Assembly: GCF_002028545.1 (NCBI RefSeq)
Contig: NZ_MWPQ01000036.1
Coordinates: 1-64,000 of the forward strand
Reading direction: 5' to 3'
Length of the DNA: 64,000 nt
From: Nitrobacter vulgaris
GTDB taxonomy: Bacteria > Pseudomonadota > Alphaproteobacteria > Rhizobiales > Xanthobacteraceae
A program made the translations under genes and the position numbers. Below the pieces are notes generated by a model. The model had not been told where the DNA came from, ran no database searches, and worked only from the letters and a program-made list of their open reading frames with translations. Of the stretch, positions 63,282-64,000 are shown piece by piece; position 1 is the stretch's first letter, and every line of letters begins with the position of its first letter.

Positions 63282-64000
63282 CTAACGCGTTCCCTCAGAG
63301 CGGAAGATGGCGATCGAAATCGTCTTGCCCCGTGAGAAATTGAAACCGTCGATGCGCGTTGCAACATTATAGCGCAAGCCGATCGCCTCGGCGCGCTGCG
63401 CGAAGGCTCTTTCGGAACGGGATTCGACAAGCGCGAACCGGCAGCTTCCATAGCTGAGAAAATCGGCGGCCCCGGAGCCGTCGGTCAGCAGCGTCGACGT
63501 CCCCGTCATGAACACCAGACTTGGCTCATGGTAGCCAGCCGCCGCCGCTTTCGGTCCAACACATTCGACATTTCGCAGCGCGCGCGCGACTTCGGGACTC
63601 GGGAATAATGGTGTCAGCGCAGCGACTATGATTCCGTAGACGGAAGCGCTCAGGAACAGCGCCGCCAAAATCGCATTCAGCAGGGAGCGTTCCGCGTTAT
63701 AGTCATCGTAGAGCCACCAGGCGAACAGCCCGGAAATCAAAGCCGCCGCGGCGAACGGCCACGCCAGGAAGACCGGCTGACGCGTTAAGGTAATGGTTGC
63801 GACGATTGCGAGCACGAGGGTCATCGCAGGGATGGCAAACCACCACGCCGTGCCCTTCGTCAGCCATGATCGGGACAGGACGTGGCGCTCCAGTGCCCAA
63901 ACCGACAGGATCGCGACCGCGGGATACAGCGGCAGCACATAGTGCGGCAGCTTCGTCAAAACGAGTTCAAACACGATCCATGACGGAACCAGCCACGCAA
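63282..64000 (-). CDS. ArnT-like lipid-linked glycosyltransferase (GT39/GT83), 5' end beyond the window
   Basis: Only the C-terminal 239 residues are in the window; the frame is open to base 64000. Several hydrophobic helices are visible (AVAILSVWALERHV, FAIPAMTLVLAIVATITLTR, FLAWPFAAAALISGLFAWWL). The motif WIVFELVLTKLPHYVLPLYP near the start is typical of ArnT-type transferases just after the catalytic loops. These enzymes take sugars from undecaprenyl phosphate on the periplasmic face, so the three genes form one lipid-glycosylation group. Confidence 0.82.
   Translation of the reverse strand, partial: AWLVPSWIVFELVLTKLPHYVLPLYPAVAILSVWALERHVLSRSWLTKGTAWWFAIPAMTLVLAIVATITLTRQPVFLAWPFAAAALISGLFAWWLYDDYNAERSLLNAILAALFLSASVYGIIVAALTPLFPSPEVARALRNVECVGPKAAAAGYHEPSLVFMTGTSTLLTDGSGAADFLSYGSCRFALVESRSERAFAQRAEAIGLRYNVATRIDGFNFSRGKTISIAIFRSEGTR

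Noticed and set aside
1-64000. CRISPR array or complete insertion sequence
   Set aside because: No regularly spaced repeats and no transposase-like protein were seen in either strand.

Overview
The window looks like the chromosome of an alphaproteobacterium of the order Hyphomicrobiales, most likely the Nitrobacteraceae (Bradyrhizobium, Nitrobacter, Rhodopseudomonas or Afipia type). This is inferred from gene content: a phosphatidylcholine synthase, an aapJQMP amino-acid transporter, an IalB-family protein, the sdhE-mfd and recG neighbourhood, and an intergenic repeat of a kind I associate with these genomes. No species call is made.

Region 1 (1 to about 10.15 kb) is accessory DNA. It starts at a tRNA-Ser(UGA) gene, and a large serine recombinase reads antisense right through that tRNA and out of the window. 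Next come a HigB-HigA toxin-antitoxin pair, an AlpA regulator and a mobilisation module: a TraA-type relaxase-helicase divergent from traC-traD, with a candidate Q-type oriT between them. No mating-pore genes are visible, so this reads as an integrative mobilisable element that borrows a transfer channel. Its right part holds debris and passengers: a fragment of an AIPR phage-resistance gene, a secreted DUF1254 protein, a TPR gene remnant and a vsr gene broken by an in-frame TGA.

Region 2 (10.4 to 16.4 kb) holds small secreted or membrane proteins, a Tat-exported beta-carbonic anhydrase, a BolA protein, a PRC-barrel protein and a cupin. Several small genes alternate with clear terminators.

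Region 3 (16.5 to 38.6 kb) is mostly core genome. It contains pxpBCA (5-oxoprolinase), a quinone oxidoreductase, a TerC/Pcs pair, a UbiH-type hydroxylase, hspQ, an IalB protein, and a YejA-like binding protein followed by two degenerate enzymes (adenylate-forming ligase-like and GGDEF-like). These are followed by mfd-sdhE, recG, a DUF502 protein and glmS.

Region 4 (38.9 to 44.3 kb) is a second accessory patch ending at tRNA-Cys(GCA). It carries a decayed prophage (integrase remnant joined directly to a tail tape-measure remnant), small genes of unknown function, a cold-shock protein and repeats.

Region 5 (44.3 to 64 kb) is core metabolism and transport. It holds a DTW-domain tRNA-modifying enzyme, a four-gene RND efflux operon (OprM-type lipoprotein, MdtA, MdtB, MdtC), a cysteine synthase and the aapJQMP amino-acid ABC transporter. 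It continues with a cystathionine beta-lyase and a lipid-glycosylation group (LAB_N protein, family 2 glycosyltransferase, ArnT-like transferase) that runs off the right edge.
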